Shown here piece after piece: positions 1 to 9,851 of a DNA stretch of 64,000 nucleotides (positions within the stretch are counted from its first letter, which is position 1; every line of letters begins with the position of its first letter). The notes below the pieces were generated by a model. It saw only the letters and a program-made list of their open reading frames with translations. It was not told the origin of the DNA and made no database searches. The position numbers and the translations under genes are program-made. The stretch spans positions 105,383 through 169,382 of the forward strand of contig JALFLB010000057.1 of the NCBI GenBank assembly GCA_022775045.1, written 5' to 3'. This DNA comes from Agathobacter sp. (lineage in GTDB: Bacteria > Bacillota > Clostridia > Lachnospirales > Lachnospiraceae).

Positions 1-204
1 CTGTACAATGAGCTTTTGAATAAGGACTGGTTCATGACCTTCCCTGATTTCGATGCATATGTTGAGACGAGAGAGAAAGCTTATACCGATTATGCAGATC
101 GCAAGGAGTGGGCAAAGAAGATGCTTGTGAATATCAGTAAGGCCGGCTTCTTCTCATCTGACAGAACAATTGAGCAGTACAACAAGGAAATCTGGAAACT
201 GTAA
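1..204 (+). CDS. glgP: glycogen/starch/alpha-glucan phosphorylase, C-terminal fragment (5' end outside window)
   Basis: Frame open from base 1: LYNELLNKDWFMTFPDFDAYVETREKAYTDYADRKEWAKKMLVNISKAGFFSSDRTIEQYNKEIWKL, typical phosphorylase C-terminus. Confidence 0.85.
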   Translation: MYNELLNKDWFMTFPDFDAYVETREKAYTDYADRKEWAKKMLVNISKAGFFSSDRTIEQYNKEIWKL

Positions 205-217
205 TGGAGGATTAGTT

Positions 218-568
218 ATGGCAGATTATAACAATTTTGATGCAAATCAGAATAATCAGAATGGATATCAGGCTCAGCCGACAGATAATTACGGACAGCA
301 GTTCGGCTATGGTGCACCGGTTGCACCGCAGGAGAAGAAGGGACAGTCTATCGCTTCTTTAGTATTGGGAATTTGCAGCTTTATCGCATGGATCATTCCG
401 TTATTTGGATATCCGGTAACCATTGTTGGAATTATCATGGGTGCAGTTGGAATGAAGAAGGGCGGCAAAGGCATGGCTATTGCGGGGATTATTTGTTCTT
501 CAATTGGATTGGTTCTTTCTTTGATCAATTCCATTGCTGGTGCAATGATGATGATGTCTTTGATGTAA
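218..568 (+). CDS. DUF4190-like small membrane protein with Asn/Gln-rich N-terminus
   Basis: MADYNNFDANQNNQNGYQAQP... followed by two hydrophobic helices (SIASLVLGICSFIAWIIPLFGYPVTIVGIIMGAVGMKKGGKGMAIAGIICSSIGLVLS); SD ggagg upstream. Confidence 0.7.
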   Translation: MADYNNFDANQNNQNGYQAQPTDNYGQQFGYGAPVAPQEKKGQSIASLVLGICSFIAWIIPLFGYPVTIVGIIMGAVGMKKGGKGMAIAGIICSSIGLVLSLINSIAGAMMMMSLM

Positions 569-582
569 TCCGGATGGTTAAG

Positions 583-618
583 AGACGTTTCCTGTTTATT
601 ACAGGGAGCGTCTTTTTT
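583..618 (+). terminator. Rho-independent terminator
   Basis: agacgtttcctg-tttatta-cagggagcgtct followed by T7. Confidence 0.75.
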
Positions 619-713
619 TGACAAATAGTACTAGGAGGGTTATAATCAGTCTTGTGAATGTATTCGTAATATTTCGTGGGGGAACGTTACGGAAAGTAAG
701 AAGGAGGAATACT

Positions 714-2180
714 ATGACAGAAAAACAGTACAGGAAGGCAAGCAAAGTTGTATTTACTGCAGTAGCTATTATTTTCGGGTATATAGCATTGACGATGGGA
801 GCGTGGCTGATCCGGGTTAAGGATGCGAGCATAGCGAGCGCAGCGATACAGGCCATTGTTTCGATTGTGGTAATTGTGCTGTCTGCAGTCGCACATTTTA
901 GAATGGGCGGGACCAGAAAAGGTGCTTTTCTGATGGGCATGAGTATGGCAGTCGGGTACTTTATCTTTTCGTTGTTGAACAGGACAGACGGAACCTATGC
1001 ATATGCGCTTCCACTTTTGCTGGCAAGTATGGTTTTTATGGATTATCGGTTGATGGTGATAGAGAATGTACTGGTAATTGTGGCCAATGTTCTTCGTGTT
1101 GTGATCACTTATGATCCGGCAGATCAGGCGCTTCTTTCAAGAGGTGTTGTTTCGGTTTTTGTACTTGTGCTGGTAGCAATTGTGTCTGTCATTGTGACAA
1201 AGCTTCTGATTCGCTTTAATCAGGAAAATTCTGATGAGTTGAAAGAAGCAGGGCAGGAGCAGTTGGAAGCCAATAAGAAAATGACACTCGTGGCAGATAA
1301 TGTCACAAAGCATTTTGGTAGTGCAATGGAGAAGCTTGATAATCTGGAAAACAGTATCAATGTCAGCCATTCTTCGATTAAAGATATTGCGGCAAGTATG
1401 GAGAGTACCGTGGAGGCAATCCAGAGGCAGGAAGTAATGTGTACGGATATTCAGACTTACACGGATCATGCTGAGAATGGAATTCAGGAAATGATTCAGG
1501 CATCCAGCCGGACGGACAATACAGTTAAGGAAGGGGCACAGGTAGTACATGAATTGCAGGAGCAGGCAAGGAATGTCGAGGAGGCGAGTGCTGTTACGGC
1601 AGAGGTGATCCGAAGTCTGACGGAAAAGGTGGAGCGTGTGCAGAGCTTTGTTGGTTCAATCATTAATATTTCCAACCAGACGAATCTTCTTGCATTGAAT
1701 GCGTCTATTGAGGCTGCGCGTGCGGGAGAAGCTGGAAAAGGTTTTGCTGTTGTTGCAGAAGAAATCCGTCAGCTTTCCGAGCAGACAAATGAAGCATCAT
1801 CGAATATTACTGCCATCATTAATGAATTAAATGATGATACGAAGCGTGCGAATGAAAGCATTGAGAATTCGGTTGCTTCAGTGGAAAAACAGACAGGACT
1901 GATTGAGAGTACCGGAGAGAAGTTTGACAAGGTTGGAGATGAAGTGACAGAACTGACCCGCAATATTACGGAGGCAGAGAACAGTATCCAGCAGATTCTG
2001 GATGCAACCGGAATCATTTCTGACAGCGTGACGAATTTGTCAGCAGTGAGTGAGGAAGTGACAGCCTCTTCTATTGACGGATTACAGATGGCGGATTCGA
2101 CGGTTGCAGATATGAAAGATTGCCGGCAAATTCTGGAATCCATTTATGAACTGGCCAAAAATTTAAATAAAACGGTATAA
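714..2180 (+). CDS. methyl-accepting chemotaxis protein with multi-TM N-terminus
   Basis: C-terminal signalling hairpin [40 protein letters not shown]; about six N-terminal hydrophobic segments; start chosen at ATG 714 after aggagg. Confidence 0.9.
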   Translation: MTEKQYRKASKVVFTAVAIIFGYIALTMGAWLIRVKDASIASAAIQAIVSIVVIVLSAVAHFRMGGTRKGAFLMGMSMAVGYFIFSLLNRTDGTYAYALPLLLASMVFMDYRLMVIENVLVIVANVLRVVITYDPADQALLSRGVVSVFVLVLVAIVSVIVTKLLIRFNQENSDELKEAGQEQLEANKKMTLVADNVTKHFGSAMEKLDNLENSINVSHSSIKDIAASMESTVEAIQRQEVMCTDIQTYTDHAENGIQEMIQASSRTDNTVKEGAQVVHELQEQARNVEEASAVTAEVIRSLTEKVERVQSFVGSIINISNQTNLLALNASIEAARAGEAGKGFAVVAEEIRQLSEQTNEASSNITAIINELNDDTKRANESIENSVASVEKQTGLIESTGEKFDKVGDEVTELTRNITEAENSIQQILDATGIISDSVTNLSAVSEEVTASSIDGLQMADSTVADMKDCRQILESIYELAKNLNKTV

Positions 2181-2183
2181 GAG

Positions 2184-3149
2184 ATGAGAATAAAAAGATA
2201 TCGAACGGTCGCAGTTGTGCTGATGACAACTCTGACTATGACATTAGGAGCGTGTGGACAGAAAGAAAATAAAGAGCAGGATGCATATCGCCAGTATGGA
2301 ATCACCTGCATGGAGAGTGGTAATTACGAGGAGGCGCTGAAGGCTTTTCAGAACGCATTGGACCAGTCTCAGGGAAAAGTGGGAGAGAAAGAACTTGATA
2401 TCTGTTTTTACAAAGCGAAGGCGCAGATGCTGAGTGGCGATACTGAAGGCGCTTTTGAAACTTATAATGCGATTATTAAATATAATAAAGATGCCCGGGC
2501 ATACTATCTTCGGGGAAATCTTTACTTTGATATGGGAGAACCCGAGAAGGCACTTGTGGATTATGATCAGGCGGTTAAGCGGAATCCAGAGGATTATGAA
2601 CTCTACATGGGGATTTATGAATCCATGAGCCGCCATGACATGGAGACAGATGGGCAGAAGTATCTAAATATGGCGATGGAGCGGAAAGGGGATAAACCGC
2701 AGGATCAACTGTACAAGGGGAGAATCTGCTATCTTTTGGGAGATACCGATAGTGCAATCACATATCTGACCAAAGCAAAAGAAGCCAGTCAGCCGCTTGC
2801 ATCTTATTATCTTGCACTTACCTATGAACAGCAAGGGGAGAAGAAGCAGGCGGAAGCGTGTATTGAAGAGTATTTGGACAGCGGAGTGGCTACAGCCTAT
2901 GATTTGTATGATCTTGGTCATGCAGAGATGGAAGAGGAAGATTATAAAGAAGCATTGAAATATTTTAATGCGGCCTTGAAGATGGAGGAAGTGCCAAACC
3001 GGCAGAACCTGATGAAAGGAGCGATCGCCGCTTATGAGTATAGTGGAGATTTTGCTGCTGCAAAAAAAATGATGAAGGATTATCTTGCACAATATCCTTC
3101 AGATGAGGATGCACAGAGAGAGAGCATTTTTTTGGAGACGAGATCATGA
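2184..3149 (+). CDS. TPR-repeat lipoprotein
   Basis: Signal peptide with lipobox LGAC; repeated TPR motifs (YYLRGNLYFDMGEPEKALVDYDQAVKRNPED). Confidence 0.85.
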   Translation: MRIKRYRTVAVVLMTTLTMTLGACGQKENKEQDAYRQYGITCMESGNYEEALKAFQNALDQSQGKVGEKELDICFYKAKAQMLSGDTEGAFETYNAIIKYNKDARAYYLRGNLYFDMGEPEKALVDYDQAVKRNPEDYELYMGIYESMSRHDMETDGQKYLNMAMERKGDKPQDQLYKGRICYLLGDTDSAITYLTKAKEASQPLASYYLALTYEQQGEKKQAEACIEEYLDSGVATAYDLYDLGHAEMEEEDYKEALKYFNAALKMEEVPNRQNLMKGAIAAYEYSGDFAAAKKMMKDYLAQYPSDEDAQRESIFLETRS

Positions 3150-4390
3150 CAGAGCCATATGATGTGGAGGAGATAGAGGAAAAAGTAATTCTGGTTGGCG
3201 TTAGTGAACAGGATGGTGATGATGCGGAAGACTCGTTGGCAGAACTTGCAGAACTGGTTCATACAGCAGGTGCATCGGTAGTTGGCACTTTGATTCAGAA
3301 GCGAGAATCCATTCATCCGCTGACCTATGTGGGAACTGGAAAAGTGGAAGAAATCGACCGGATTCTCACATCTACGGGTGCCACTGGAATTGTATGCGAT
3401 GATGAATTATCACCTGCACAACTTAAAAATCTTGAAACAATTCTTGCAACAAAAATCATGGATCGGACACTGATTATTCTTGATATTTTTGCGGCGCGCG
3501 CAACCACTAGTGAAGGAAAGATTCAGGTGGAATTAGCACAGCTGAAGTATCGACTGAGCCGCCTTGCTGGACTCGGAAAGTCGATGTCAAGGCTTGGAGG
3601 AGGAATTGGAACGAGAGGCCCCGGCGAGAAAAAGCTGGAAATCGACCGACGGTTGATTAATGATCGGATTGCCCAGTTAAACCACGAATTGAAGGACGTT
3701 GTCAAGCATCGGGAGATTACACGCGCAAAGCGTGAAAAAAATGATGTGCCGGTAGTGGCGATTGTAGGGTATACGAATGCAGGCAAGTCCACTCTTTTAA
3801 ATCATCTGACAGATGCGGCAGTACTTGAGGAGGATAAGCTTTTTGCCACGCTTGATCCAACGACGCGCCTGTTAGAGCTTGATGGCAGGCAGCAGGTGCT
3901 TTTGACGGATACCGTAGGTTTTATCCGAAAACTACCTCATCATTTGATTGAAGCATTTAAAAGTACCCTTGAGGAAGCAAAATATGCGGATTATATTTTT
4001 CATGTGGTAGATGCCTCAAATCCCCAGCGGGATAAGCAAATGCATATTGTGTATGAGACTCTTGACCGGCTTGGGGTCAAAAATAAGAAAATCGTAACAC
4101 TCTTTAACAAGATGGATCAGTACGATATGGATGAACCGTTGCAGGATTTTCGTGCAGACAAGGTGCTTGAAATTTCAGCAGGCCGTGATGAAGGTCTTGA
4201 GGAGGTCAAGAAACTTCTGAAGGAATTGTTGAGAGAAAATAAAGTTTATATTGAGCGTGTGATTCCGTATGCGGAGGCAGGAATTCTCCAACTTGTACGT
4301 CAGAGTGGGGAGCTTGTGTCAGAAGAGTATGTTCCTGAGGGAATTGCTGTGAAAGCATATGTACCGATGGAAGTGTACGGAAAGCTGTAA
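3146..4390 (+). CDS. hflX: GTPase HflX
   Basis: GIGTRGPGEKKLEIDRR, GYTNAGKSTLLNHLT, DTVGFIRKLPHHLIEAFKSTLEE, NKMD; 4-nt ATGA overlap with upstream gene. Confidence 0.95.
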   Translation: MTEPYDVEEIEEKVILVGVSEQDGDDAEDSLAELAELVHTAGASVVGTLIQKRESIHPLTYVGTGKVEEIDRILTSTGATGIVCDDELSPAQLKNLETILATKIMDRTLIILDIFAARATTSEGKIQVELAQLKYRLSRLAGLGKSMSRLGGGIGTRGPGEKKLEIDRRLINDRIAQLNHELKDVVKHREITRAKREKNDVPVVAIVGYTNAGKSTLLNHLTDAAVLEEDKLFATLDPTTRLLELDGRQQVLLTDTVGFIRKLPHHLIEAFKSTLEEAKYADYIFHVVDASNPQRDKQMHIVYETLDRLGVKNKKIVTLFNKMDQYDMDEPLQDFRADKVLEISAGRDEGLEEVKKLLKELLRENKVYIERVIPYAEAGILQLVRQSGELVSEEYVPEGIAVKAYVPMEVYGKL

Positions 4391-4392
4391 GA

Positions 4393-4417
4393 AAAAGAGC
4401 TGTAGAACAGCTCTTTT
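4393..4417. terminator. bidirectional terminator between hflX and typA
   Basis: aaaagagctgtagaacagctctttt hairpin between convergent genes. Confidence 0.7.
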
Positions 4418-4423
4418 CTTTGC

Positions 4424-6268
4424 TTATTTCATTGCATTTTTCTTTGCAATCGAAGCTCTCTTGCGAAGAGTCGGGTCAAGAATTCTCTTGCGGATGCGCA
4501 GACTTTCCGGGGTGACTTCAAGAAGTTCATCTGTATCGATGAAGTCCAGAGCCTGCTCAAGACTCAGCTTGCGAGGAGGTACAAGTGTCAGTGCCTCATC
4601 AGCGGAAGAGGAGCGGGTGTTGGTTAAATGCTTTTTCTTGCATACATTCAGTTCAATATCCTCAGCCTTGGCACTCTGACCGATGACCATACCGGAATAG
4701 ACCTTTTCGCCAGGTCCGATAAACAGAGTTCCACGCTCCTGGGCAGAGAATAGACCGTAGGTGACGGATTCACCGGTTTCAAAAGCGATGAGAGATCCGG
4801 TTGAACGGTACGCAATCTCGCCTCGGAATGGTTCATAGCCGTCAAACATAGTGTTGATGATACCGTTTCCCTTCGTGTCTGTCATGAACTCGCCACGATA
4901 ACCAATCAGACCGCGGGATGGAATCTTGAACTCCAGTCTGGTATAGCCGCCGGCGATGGAACCCATATTCAAAAGTTCGCCTTTGCGCTGCTGAAGCTTG
5001 GAGATAACAGCTCCGGTAAATTCATCCGGTACATCGACATAGGCAATTTCCATTGGTTCAAGTTTTTTCCCGTTTTCATCCGTCTTGTATAAAACTTCTG
5101 CTTTGCTGACCGCAAATTCATAGCCTTCACGGCGCATGTTTTCGATCAGGACGGACAGATGCAGTTCACCTCGTCCGGAAACCTTAAGACTGTCCGGACT
5201 GTCCGTTTCTTCAACACGGAGAGAAACATCGGTGTTCAGTTCGCGGAACAGTCGGTCACGAATGTGACGGGAGGTGACATATTTTCCCTCCTGTCCGGCA
5301 AGCGGACTGTCATTTACAATAAAATTCATGGAGATCGTCGGCTCGGAAATCTTCTGGAACGGAATAGCTACCGGATTCTCCGGGGAACAGATGGTATCCC
5401 CAATGTGAATATCGGCAATACCGGATATTGCAACAATGGAACCAATCTTGGCCTCATTGACATCAACCTTGTTTAAGCCATCAAATTCATAGAGTTTACT
5501 GATACGCACTTTTTCTGATTTGTCCGGATCATGATGGTTGACAACGACTGCCTCCTGATTGACCTTCAGCGAGCCATTGTCTACTTTTCCGATACCGATA
5601 CGACCGACATATTCATTATAGTCAATAGTACTGATCAGTACCTGAGTGTTGGCATCAGGGTCGCCGGTTGGAGCCGGAATATAATTGATAATGGTTTCAA
5701 AAAGAGGGGTCATATCTTTTTTCTCATCATTGAGATCCAGCATGGCATAACCATCTCTGGCGGAAGCGAAGACAAAAGGACAGTCTAACTGCTCGTCAGA
5801 CGCATCGAGATCCATGAAAAGCTCCAATACTTCATCAATAACTTCGTTAGGGCGGGCTTCCGGACGGTCAATTTTGTTGATGCAGACAATAACCGGCAGG
5901 TTGAGAGCCAAAGCTTTCATCAGAACGAATTTCGTCTGTGGCATAGTTCCTTCAAATGCATCGACAACCAGTACAACGCCATTGACCATTTTAAGGACAC
6001 GCTCAACCTCTCCGCCGAAGTCGGCGTGTCCGGGGGTGTCGATAATATTGATTTTGATATCTTTATAAAATACGGCAGTGTTCTTAGACAGGATTGTGAT
6101 TCCACGCTCACGTTCAATATCGTTGGAATCCATAACACGCTCCTGAACCTCCTGATTTGCACGGAATACACCGCTTTGCTTTAACAGTTCGTCCACAAGT
6201 GTCGTCTTACCGTGATCGACATGGGCGATAATTGCAATATTACGAATATCATCTCTTGTTGTTGTCAT
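4424..6268 (-). CDS. typA: translational GTPase TypA/BipA
   Basis: [65 protein letters not shown]. Confidence 0.97.
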   Translation of the reverse strand: MTTTRDDIRNIAIIAHVDHGKTTLVDELLKQSGVFRANQEVQERVMDSNDIERERGITILSKNTAVFYKDIKINIIDTPGHADFGGEVERVLKMVNGVVLVVDAFEGTMPQTKFVLMKALALNLPVIVCINKIDRPEARPNEVIDEVLELFMDLDASDEQLDCPFVFASARDGYAMLDLNDEKKDMTPLFETIINYIPAPTGDPDANTQVLISTIDYNEYVGRIGIGKVDNGSLKVNQEAVVVNHHDPDKSEKVRISKLYEFDGLNKVDVNEAKIGSIVAISGIADIHIGDTICSPENPVAIPFQKISEPTISMNFIVNDSPLAGQEGKYVTSRHIRDRLFRELNTDVSLRVEETDSPDSLKVSGRGELHLSVLIENMRREGYEFAVSKAEVLYKTDENGKKLEPMEIAYVDVPDEFTGAVISKLQQRKGELLNMGSIAGGYTRLEFKIPSRGLIGYRGEFMTDTKGNGIINTMFDGYEPFRGEIAYRSTGSLIAFETGESVTYGLFSAQERGTLFIGPGEKVYSGMVIGQSAKAEDIELNVCKKKHLTNTRSSSADEALTLVPPRKLSLEQALDFIDTDELLEVTPESLRIRKRILDPTLRKRASIAKKNAMK

Positions 6269-6478
6269 ATATTTAACCTTCTTTTCTAAATTAAAGTAAA
6301 TTCAACGCCTGTACCATTTTATCATAAAAATGTATTTTCGCAAGATTTTTTATGCCATTTGTTGATTTGCACATTTTTCGATTCACTTATCGACATGCTT
6401 TGATGATTTCTACCAACCCGGTCATGGTAAAAAAGAACCCTAACAAATATTTCCACAAAAGGAAGGGAGAAAAAATTC

Positions 6479-7105
6479 ATGGCAGATAAAATGTTTGAAA
6501 ACAATCAGGTAACTATTATGGGAGAAATTGTGTCAGACTTTGTGTATAGTCACGAGGTGTACGGAGAAGGCTTTTACATGGTGGAAGTGTCTGTCAACCG
6601 TTTGTCTAACTTTGTTGATCACATCCCGGTTATGGTATCAGAACGTCTGATCAATGTACAGGAGAATTGCAGCGGGCAGTATGTTTATATTACAGGACAA
6701 TTCCGTTCCTTCAATCGGCATGAGGAACACAAAAACCGCCTGGTACTGTCGGTGTTTGCCCGGGAATTTGAACTGGTGGAGGAACTGGATGGGGAGGGCG
6801 CAACAAACCAGATCTTTTTGGATGGCTTTATATGTAAGGAATCTGTTTACCGGAAGACACCGTTGGGACGTGAGATCGCAGATCTTCTTGTGGCAGTAAA
6901 CCGATCTTACGGAAAATCCGATTACATTCCATGTATTTGCTGGGGGAGAAATGCACGGTTTGCCGCAGGATTTGAGGTTGGAACGCATGTGCAGATCTGG
7001 GGTAGAATCCAGAGCCGCGAATATGTAAAAAAGATCAGTGAAACAGAAGTGGAACAGCGGGTCGCGTATGAAGTTTCGGTCAGCAAAATTGAATTTCTGG
7101 AGTAA
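6479..7105 (+). CDS. SSB-like protein with two OB-fold segments
   Basis: NQVTIMGEIVSDFVYSHEVYGEGFYMVEVSVNRLS... and NQIFLDGFICKESVYRKTPLGREIADLLVAVNRSYGKSDYIPCICWGRNARFAAGFEVGTHVQIWGRIQSREYVK. Confidence 0.75.
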   Translation: MADKMFENNQVTIMGEIVSDFVYSHEVYGEGFYMVEVSVNRLSNFVDHIPVMVSERLINVQENCSGQYVYITGQFRSFNRHEEHKNRLVLSVFAREFELVEELDGEGATNQIFLDGFICKESVYRKTPLGREIADLLVAVNRSYGKSDYIPCICWGRNARFAAGFEVGTHVQIWGRIQSREYVKKISETEVEQRVAYEVSVSKIEFLE

Positions 7106-7241
7106 ATAGAGGGGCAGACTTGATTATTTGATGTGTTTGTGGTATCTTACATAGTATTCATTGATTTGTGATGCTGTCATCAGATGGCATCATTACCTAT
7201 GTTTGAAGGAATTCTTCTTACAGAATTCTATGGAGGCAGCT

Positions 7242-7727
7242 ATGAGCAAGGGAGTAATTCAGATTTATTATGGGGAGGGGCACGGAAAGTCAACAGCGGC
7301 AATCGGCAACGGAATTCGTGTTGCCAGCGAGGGGAAAAGCGTCATTCTCATTCAGTTTTTAAAGGGGAAGAATGAGAACGAGCTGGCTTTTCTCAATCGG
7401 TTAGAGCCTGAGATTAAAGTATTTCGTTTTGCAAAATCAGATGAGAGTTTTGAGGAATTGTCGGAGAGTGCCAAGCAGGAGGAGAGCATGAACCTGCGCA
7501 ACGGTTTTAATTATGGCAAAAAGGTTGTAGCGACTGGTGCCTGTGATATGTTGATTCTCGATGAGGTGTTGGGAATTATGGATGAAAAGGTAATTCGTCC
7601 GGAGGAATTGAAGGAGTTATTTGAGGCAAAGCCGGAGGAGATGACATTGGTTTGTACTGGACGGGTGTTGGATGACAGCATTCGTGAGTATGCAGACGAG
7701 ATTTATAACATTGCACCTGAAAAATAG
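7242..7727 (+). CDS. cobO: cob(I)yrinic acid a,c-diamide adenosyltransferase-like (CobO/BtuR/CobP family) P-loop protein
   Basis: MSKGVIQIYYGEGHGKSTAAIGNGIRVASEGKSVILIQFLKG; DMLILDEVLGIMD; RPEEL; SD ggaggcagct upstream of ATG 7242. Confidence 0.8.
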   Translation: MSKGVIQIYYGEGHGKSTAAIGNGIRVASEGKSVILIQFLKGKNENELAFLNRLEPEIKVFRFAKSDESFEELSESAKQEESMNLRNGFNYGKKVVATGACDMLILDEVLGIMDEKVIRPEELKELFEAKPEEMTLVCTGRVLDDSIREYADEIYNIAPEK

Positions 7728-7811
7728 GAATTGACGAATTGTAGAGAGGGTGCTATGATTACAGAGTAAAACATATTTGTGTAAGTGATTAATCAAAGAT
7801 TAACCACACAT

Positions 7812-8000
7812 ATGATAGAGGTCGCGCGAATTATGAGTATCCTGTGGGATGTGGCAGGCACAGAAGAACACAGGGGAAAGGGAGGAGCGCCGAAAGGATG
7901 GGATGTCTGTAGTTTTGTCCTTGGGCATTCGGTTAACAGCCGTATGACTGTCAGAAGCGTGTTTGCGTGGATGGAGAGCTATCAGGAATCTATTATGTAC
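7812..8000 (+). promoter_or_regulatory. lysine riboswitch (L-box) aptamer upstream of dapA
   Basis: gatagaggtcgcgcgaattatgagtat...ggggaaagggaggagcgccgaaaggatggga...ctgtcagaagcg...gagagctatc matches L-box conserved segments and sits before dapA. Confidence 0.85.
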
Positions 8001-8013
8001 GTAGATAGGACTG

Positions 8014-8040
8014 ACCAGCTCGATGAGAGCTGGTTTTTTT
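8014..8040 (+). terminator. intrinsic terminator / expression platform of lysine riboswitch
   Basis: accagctcgatgagagctggttttttt between aptamer and dapA. Confidence 0.85.
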
Positions 8041-8074
8041 ACTACCAATGAGGATAGGAAAGGAGACAAATAAC

Positions 8075-8959
8075 GTGGCAATTTTTAAGGGTGCAGGTGT
8101 TGCAATTGTAACGCCTATGAAAGACAATTTTGAGGTGAATTACGATAAGCTGGAAGAGCTGATCAATCAGCAGATTGATGCTGGAACCGATGCGATTATC
8201 ATTGCAGGAACGACCGGTGAGAGTTCCACGCTGACAATGGAGGAACATCACAATGTGATTAAGGCAGCTGTTGAGTTTACGAAGCATCGTGTGCCGGTTG
8301 TTGCAGGGACCGGTTCAAACTGTACCAAAACAGCAATTCAGTTGTCCAAGGAGGCAGAGGAAGCCGGTGTGGATGGGCTTTTAATCGTAACTCCGTACTA
8401 CAATAAGGCAACACAGGCCGGTCTGATTGGACATTATTCTCAGATTGCAGACAGCACGAAGTGCCCGATTATTATGTATAACGTTCCGGGCAGAACCGGA
8501 TGCAACCTTCTTCCGGAGACAGTGGCGGAGCTTGTGAAGTCCAAGGAGAATATTGTGGGCTTAAAGGAGGCAACCGGCAATATGGCACAAGCTTCCAAGA
8601 CAATGAATCTTACCGACGGAAAAATTGATATGTATTCCGGTGAGGATGGACTTGTTGTACCGCTTCTGGCAATTGGTGCAGTTGGGGTGATTTCTGTATG
8701 GAGCAATGTTGCACCGGCGAAGGTGCACCAGATGTGTGACAGCTTTTTCAGGGGAGATATTGAGACCGCAAGAAAGCTCCAGCTTGAGGCTCTTCCACTT
8801 GTAGATGTCCTGTTCTCCGAAGTCAACCCGATTCCGGTGAAGAAGGCAATGAATCTGATGGGGATGGAAGTAGGACCGCTTCGTTCTCCGCTCTGTGAAA
8901 TGAGCGAGACAAATGCTCAAAAGATGGCTGAAGTAATGAAGAATTACGGAATTTTGTAA
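8075..8959 (+). CDS. dapA: 4-hydroxy-tetrahydrodipicolinate synthase
   Basis: IFKGAGVAIVTPM, GTTGESSTLTMEEH, YNVPGRTGCNL, GLKEATGN; GTG start at 8075 after aaaggag (upstream ATG 8048 is alternative). Confidence 0.95.
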   Translation: MAIFKGAGVAIVTPMKDNFEVNYDKLEELINQQIDAGTDAIIIAGTTGESSTLTMEEHHNVIKAAVEFTKHRVPVVAGTGSNCTKTAIQLSKEAEEAGVDGLLIVTPYYNKATQAGLIGHYSQIADSTKCPIIMYNVPGRTGCNLLPETVAELVKSKENIVGLKEATGNMAQASKTMNLTDGKIDMYSGEDGLVVPLLAIGAVGVISVWSNVAPAKVHQMCDSFFRGDIETARKLQLEALPLVDVLFSEVNPIPVKKAMNLMGMEVGPLRSPLCEMSETNAQKMAEVMKNYGIL

Positions 8960-8979
8960 TTGGAAAGGACATAAGAGAA

Positions 8980-9741
8980 ATGACGAGAGCAATAATGAAC
9001 GGCTGTAACGGTAAGATGGGACAGTGCATCACAGGGATTTGCGCGCAGGATCCGGATATTGAGATTGTTGCAGGAATTGATACCTATGATGGTATTAAGA
9101 ATTCCTATCCGGTTTTTAAAAGCCTGCAGGAGTGTGATGCAGAGGCGGATGTTATTATTGATTTTTCGAATGCAAAGGCTGTGGATGCGCTGATTGATTA
9201 CAGTGTTGAGAAGCAGATTCCGGTTGTACTGTGCACCACCGGTCTATCGGAGGAACAGCTTGCAAAAGTAGAGCAGGCCTACGAGAAGGTAGCTATTTTA
9301 AAATCTGCAAACATGTCACTGGGAATCAATACTTTGATGGAACTTTTGAAGAAGGCGGCACTTGTATTTGCACCGGCAGGTTTTGATATGGAGATCGTTG
9401 AGAAACATCATAACCAGAAGCTTGACGCACCGAGCGGTACGGCGCTTGCGTTGGCTGATTCTATGAATGAGGCGTTGGATGAGGCTTATACCTATACATA
9501 TGACAGAAGTCAGGAACGCAGGAAGCGGGATAAATTTGAAATTGGAATTTCAGCAGTTCGTGGCGGTAATATTGTAGGAGAACATGAGGTGATATTTGCG
9601 GGACAGGACGAGGTGATTGAGTTCAAGCACACAGCATATTCAAAGGCAGTGTTTGCTAAGGGGGCAGTTGAGGCTGCCAAGTATTTGCAGGGTAAGGGCC
9701 CGGGACACTATGATATGGCAGATGTGATTGCTGCAAAGTAG
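8980..9741 (+). CDS. dapB: 4-hydroxy-tetrahydrodipicolinate reductase
   Basis: IMNGCNGKMGQCI, EIVEKHHNQKLDAPSGTALALAD, RGGNIVGEHEVIFAG. Confidence 0.96.
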   Translation: MTRAIMNGCNGKMGQCITGICAQDPDIEIVAGIDTYDGIKNSYPVFKSLQECDAEADVIIDFSNAKAVDALIDYSVEKQIPVVLCTTGLSEEQLAKVEQAYEKVAILKSANMSLGINTLMELLKKAALVFAPAGFDMEIVEKHHNQKLDAPSGTALALADSMNEALDEAYTYTYDRSQERRKRDKFEIGISAVRGGNIVGEHEVIFAGQDEVIEFKHTAYSKAVFAKGAVEAAKYLQGKGPGHYDMADVIAAK

Positions 9742-9750
9742 TTTTTGTGG

Positions 9751-9775
9751 AAAAAGGAGCTTCGGCTCCTTTTTT
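9751..9775 (+). terminator. Rho-independent terminator after dapB
   Basis: aaaaaggagcttcggctcctttttt. Confidence 0.85.
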
Positions 9776-9851
9776 GTTATGTTTTGTTGACAGCAGTAAG
9801 ACAAAAATCTTATAATAAATCATAATATTATGAATAAAGCTGAGGTGCAGA

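Noticed and set aside
7785-8051. 88-aa ORF from the track
   Set aside because: Lies within the lysine riboswitch and its terminator; protein looks non-coding
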